Assembly: GCA_040512755.1 (NCBI GenBank) | Contig: JBEVEP010000179.1 | Coordinates: 1-25,087, forward strand | Length of the DNA: 25,087 nucleotides | Source: JBEVEP01 sp040512755 | GTDB lineage: Bacteria; Pseudomonadota; Alphaproteobacteria; Rhizobiales; Rhizobiaceae | Direction of reading: 5' to 3' | Shown here: positions 23,941-25,087 of the stretch, piece by piece | Layout of the letters: the number at the start of each line of letters is the position of its first letter | Position numbering within the stretch: the first letter of the stretch is position 1 | Position numbers and translations under genes: made by a program | Notes under the pieces: generated by a model | What the model was told of the DNA's origin: nothing | What the model saw: the letters and a program-made list of their open reading frames with translations, nothing else | Database searches by the model: none

Positions 23941-25033
23941 CCTTGTTTTTGCTATCACTTTGGTCGCCTACGCCGGAACGAGCGCTGCGCAGTCGCTCAA
24001 AGACAGCTTCGACTCTGCTAGCGTAGATCAATCGAAATGGTCCACGCAGCAGGTCCTCCCTGGGCAGATAGATTTCGTGAAGCCCGGCCGATGTGGCGCG
24101 TCGGCGATCGAGATCGTCACGCGTGAGGGGGATAGCGGGATCATGTGCGACCACGACTGCCAACGCGCGGAGCTTCGGGCGGCAGGCGAGACATGGCCTG
24201 CTTTCGGCGAAGAGGTCTGGTACGCATTCAGCTTTCGCGTCGACGGAGACGTCCCGTCGTCAGGGAGTGCGCGCTCCATCATCGGGCAGTGGAAAGGTCC
24301 TGGCGATCACAGTCCAATGATCGCGCAGCGCTTCGACAACGGGGTTTTCCACATAACCGTCCAGGATAACGATACGAGGCGCGTCGTAGCGAAGGCTGAA
24401 GGATATCCCGACCGGCTGGTCTCAGCGCAAAATCTTTTGGCGAAGCTTGATCCCCACGATGAGCGGGCTGTCAACGCGGTAAAATCCCTCCAATCGATCG
24501 ATCTCATGGCAAAGACACAGCCGCGCCTTTCGCGGCAGTTGTTCAAGGAAAAGATTCTGAGTCTGTTTCAACATAACCAGCATTCGGACGAGACCGAGAC
24601 GCTATCGCAGACCATCGGCGTGGAAAGGGCCATGATCTCCCAGTTTCGTGCCCTTTCCTTCGTCGCCGAGCCGGAGAAATACCTGGGCTCGGCCGATATT
24701 GAAATCGTGCCTGAGGCGAACAGGCAACTGCCCGATCCCCGTAAGGGCTGGGTCGACATGGTGTATCGCATCAGGCCGGGCCGCACAGACAACGAGTACG
24801 GCCCTCACACCAAGGGTGAGCTCGACATTTGGGCGAATGGACAGAAGATCGTATCCGTCCGTGGCAATCTTGGCGCGACCCTGAAGAAGGGCACGCCGCT
24901 CTCGCTGGTCGGACCTTATTTCAAGTTCGGTACCTATCGGGCCCGCGTTCCAGGTACGTTCAAATTTCAGTTCGACGAGTTCTCGCAAGCGCGCTCGAAA
25001 GCCGGGCTTGCATCTCTCTGCCCTAGCCATTGA
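23933..25033 (+). CDS. Secreted polysaccharide lyase-like protein (heparin lyase I-type fold)
   Basis: Exported protein of 366 residues with a signal peptide MRDLVFAITLVAYAGTSAAQS. The mature part resembles the polysaccharide-lyase family with a concanavalin-like jelly roll (Pfam PF14099): DSFDSASVDQSKW at the start, then CQRAELRAAGETWPAFGEEVWYAFSFRV, IIGQWKG, GWVDMVYRIRPGR and GELDIWANGQKIV, ending in the two strands YFKFGTYRA and FQFDEFSQA. Between residues about 155 and 240 sits a segment with helical, charged character (AQNLLAKLDPHDERAVNAVKSLQS..) not expected in a jelly roll. GGAAAGG (23921-23927) precedes the ATG by five bases. The substrate may be a uronate-containing exopolysaccharide, which is inference. 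Confidence 0.8.
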   Translation: MRDLVFAITLVAYAGTSAAQSLKDSFDSASVDQSKWSTQQVLPGQIDFVKPGRCGASAIEIVTREGDSGIMCDHDCQRAELRAAGETWPAFGEEVWYAFSFRVDGDVPSSGSARSIIGQWKGPGDHSPMIAQRFDNGVFHITVQDNDTRRVVAKAEGYPDRLVSAQNLLAKLDPHDERAVNAVKSLQSIDLMAKTQPRLSRQLFKEKILSLFQHNQHSDETETLSQTIGVERAMISQFRALSFVAEPEKYLGSADIEIVPEANRQLPDPRKGWVDMVYRIRPGRTDNEYGPHTKGELDIWANGQKIVSVRGNLGATLKKGTPLSLVGPYFKFGTYRARVPGTFKFQFDEFSQARSKAGLASLCPSH

Positions 25034-25087
25034 GGGAAGACGGAATGCCGGGTCTGATGGTCACTGGCGTTCGCCAAAGGAGATCGG

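Noticed and set aside
25045..25087. Possible new gene starting at an ATG near the right edge
   Set aside because: Only 14 codons are visible. The AAAGGAG at about 25076-25082 could equally be the ribosome binding site of a gene starting just past the window.

Overview
The window looks like a chromosomal or megaplasmid stretch of an alphaproteobacterium of the order Hyphomicrobiales (Mesorhizobium/Phyllobacteriaceae-like). This is inferred from the GC-rich coding sequence, the density of ABC uptake systems, two class III adenylate cyclases and the family repertoire. No rRNA, tRNA, CRISPR array, transposase or phage gene was seen. The content is catabolic and transport gene clusters.

Region 1 (1-7571) is a divergent cassette around the spacer 3946-4046. 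Leftwards run livG, livF, livH and livM (a branched-chain amino acid/HAAT-type ABC transporter without its binding protein), each overlapping the next by an ATGA, then an aldo/keto reductase cut by the window edge. Rightwards run a GntR/FCD regulator, a small TIGR04076-type protein, a second aldo/keto reductase and the missing periplasmic binding protein. Two good sigma70-like promoters face each other across the spacer, and a perfect 12-bp palindrome lies at the predicted liv transcription start. The simplest reading is one regulon that imports a small carbonyl or polyol-related compound and reduces or oxidises it. The substrate is unknown.

Region 2 (7572-11461) holds a non-coding stretch with three stem-loops, a 90-residue exported cysteine-containing protein of unknown function, an S9 prolyl-oligopeptidase-like peptidase behind a strong promoter candidate, and a MurQ-type N-acetylmuramic acid 6-phosphate etherase.

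Region 3 (11575-15320, minus strand) is a three-subunit molybdenum hydroxylase of the PaoABC/YagTSR type: 2Fe-2S subunit, FAD subunit with the 4Fe-4S cysteine insert, and Mo-cofactor subunit. The small subunit lacks the Tat signal peptide of E. coli PaoA, so the enzyme is probably cytoplasmic.

Region 4 (15615-23755) is a ribose-type (CUT2) sugar ABC transporter (binding protein, double ATPase, two permeases) bracketed by two unrelated class III adenylate cyclases, one with TolB-like and TPR domains, the other a class IIIb-type enzyme with a novel-looking N-terminal half. A FadR-type operator motif lies just upstream of the binding protein gene.

Region 5 (23788-25033) has a possible 50-codon ORF translationally coupled to a secreted polysaccharide-lyase-like protein that carries a large helical-looking insertion.
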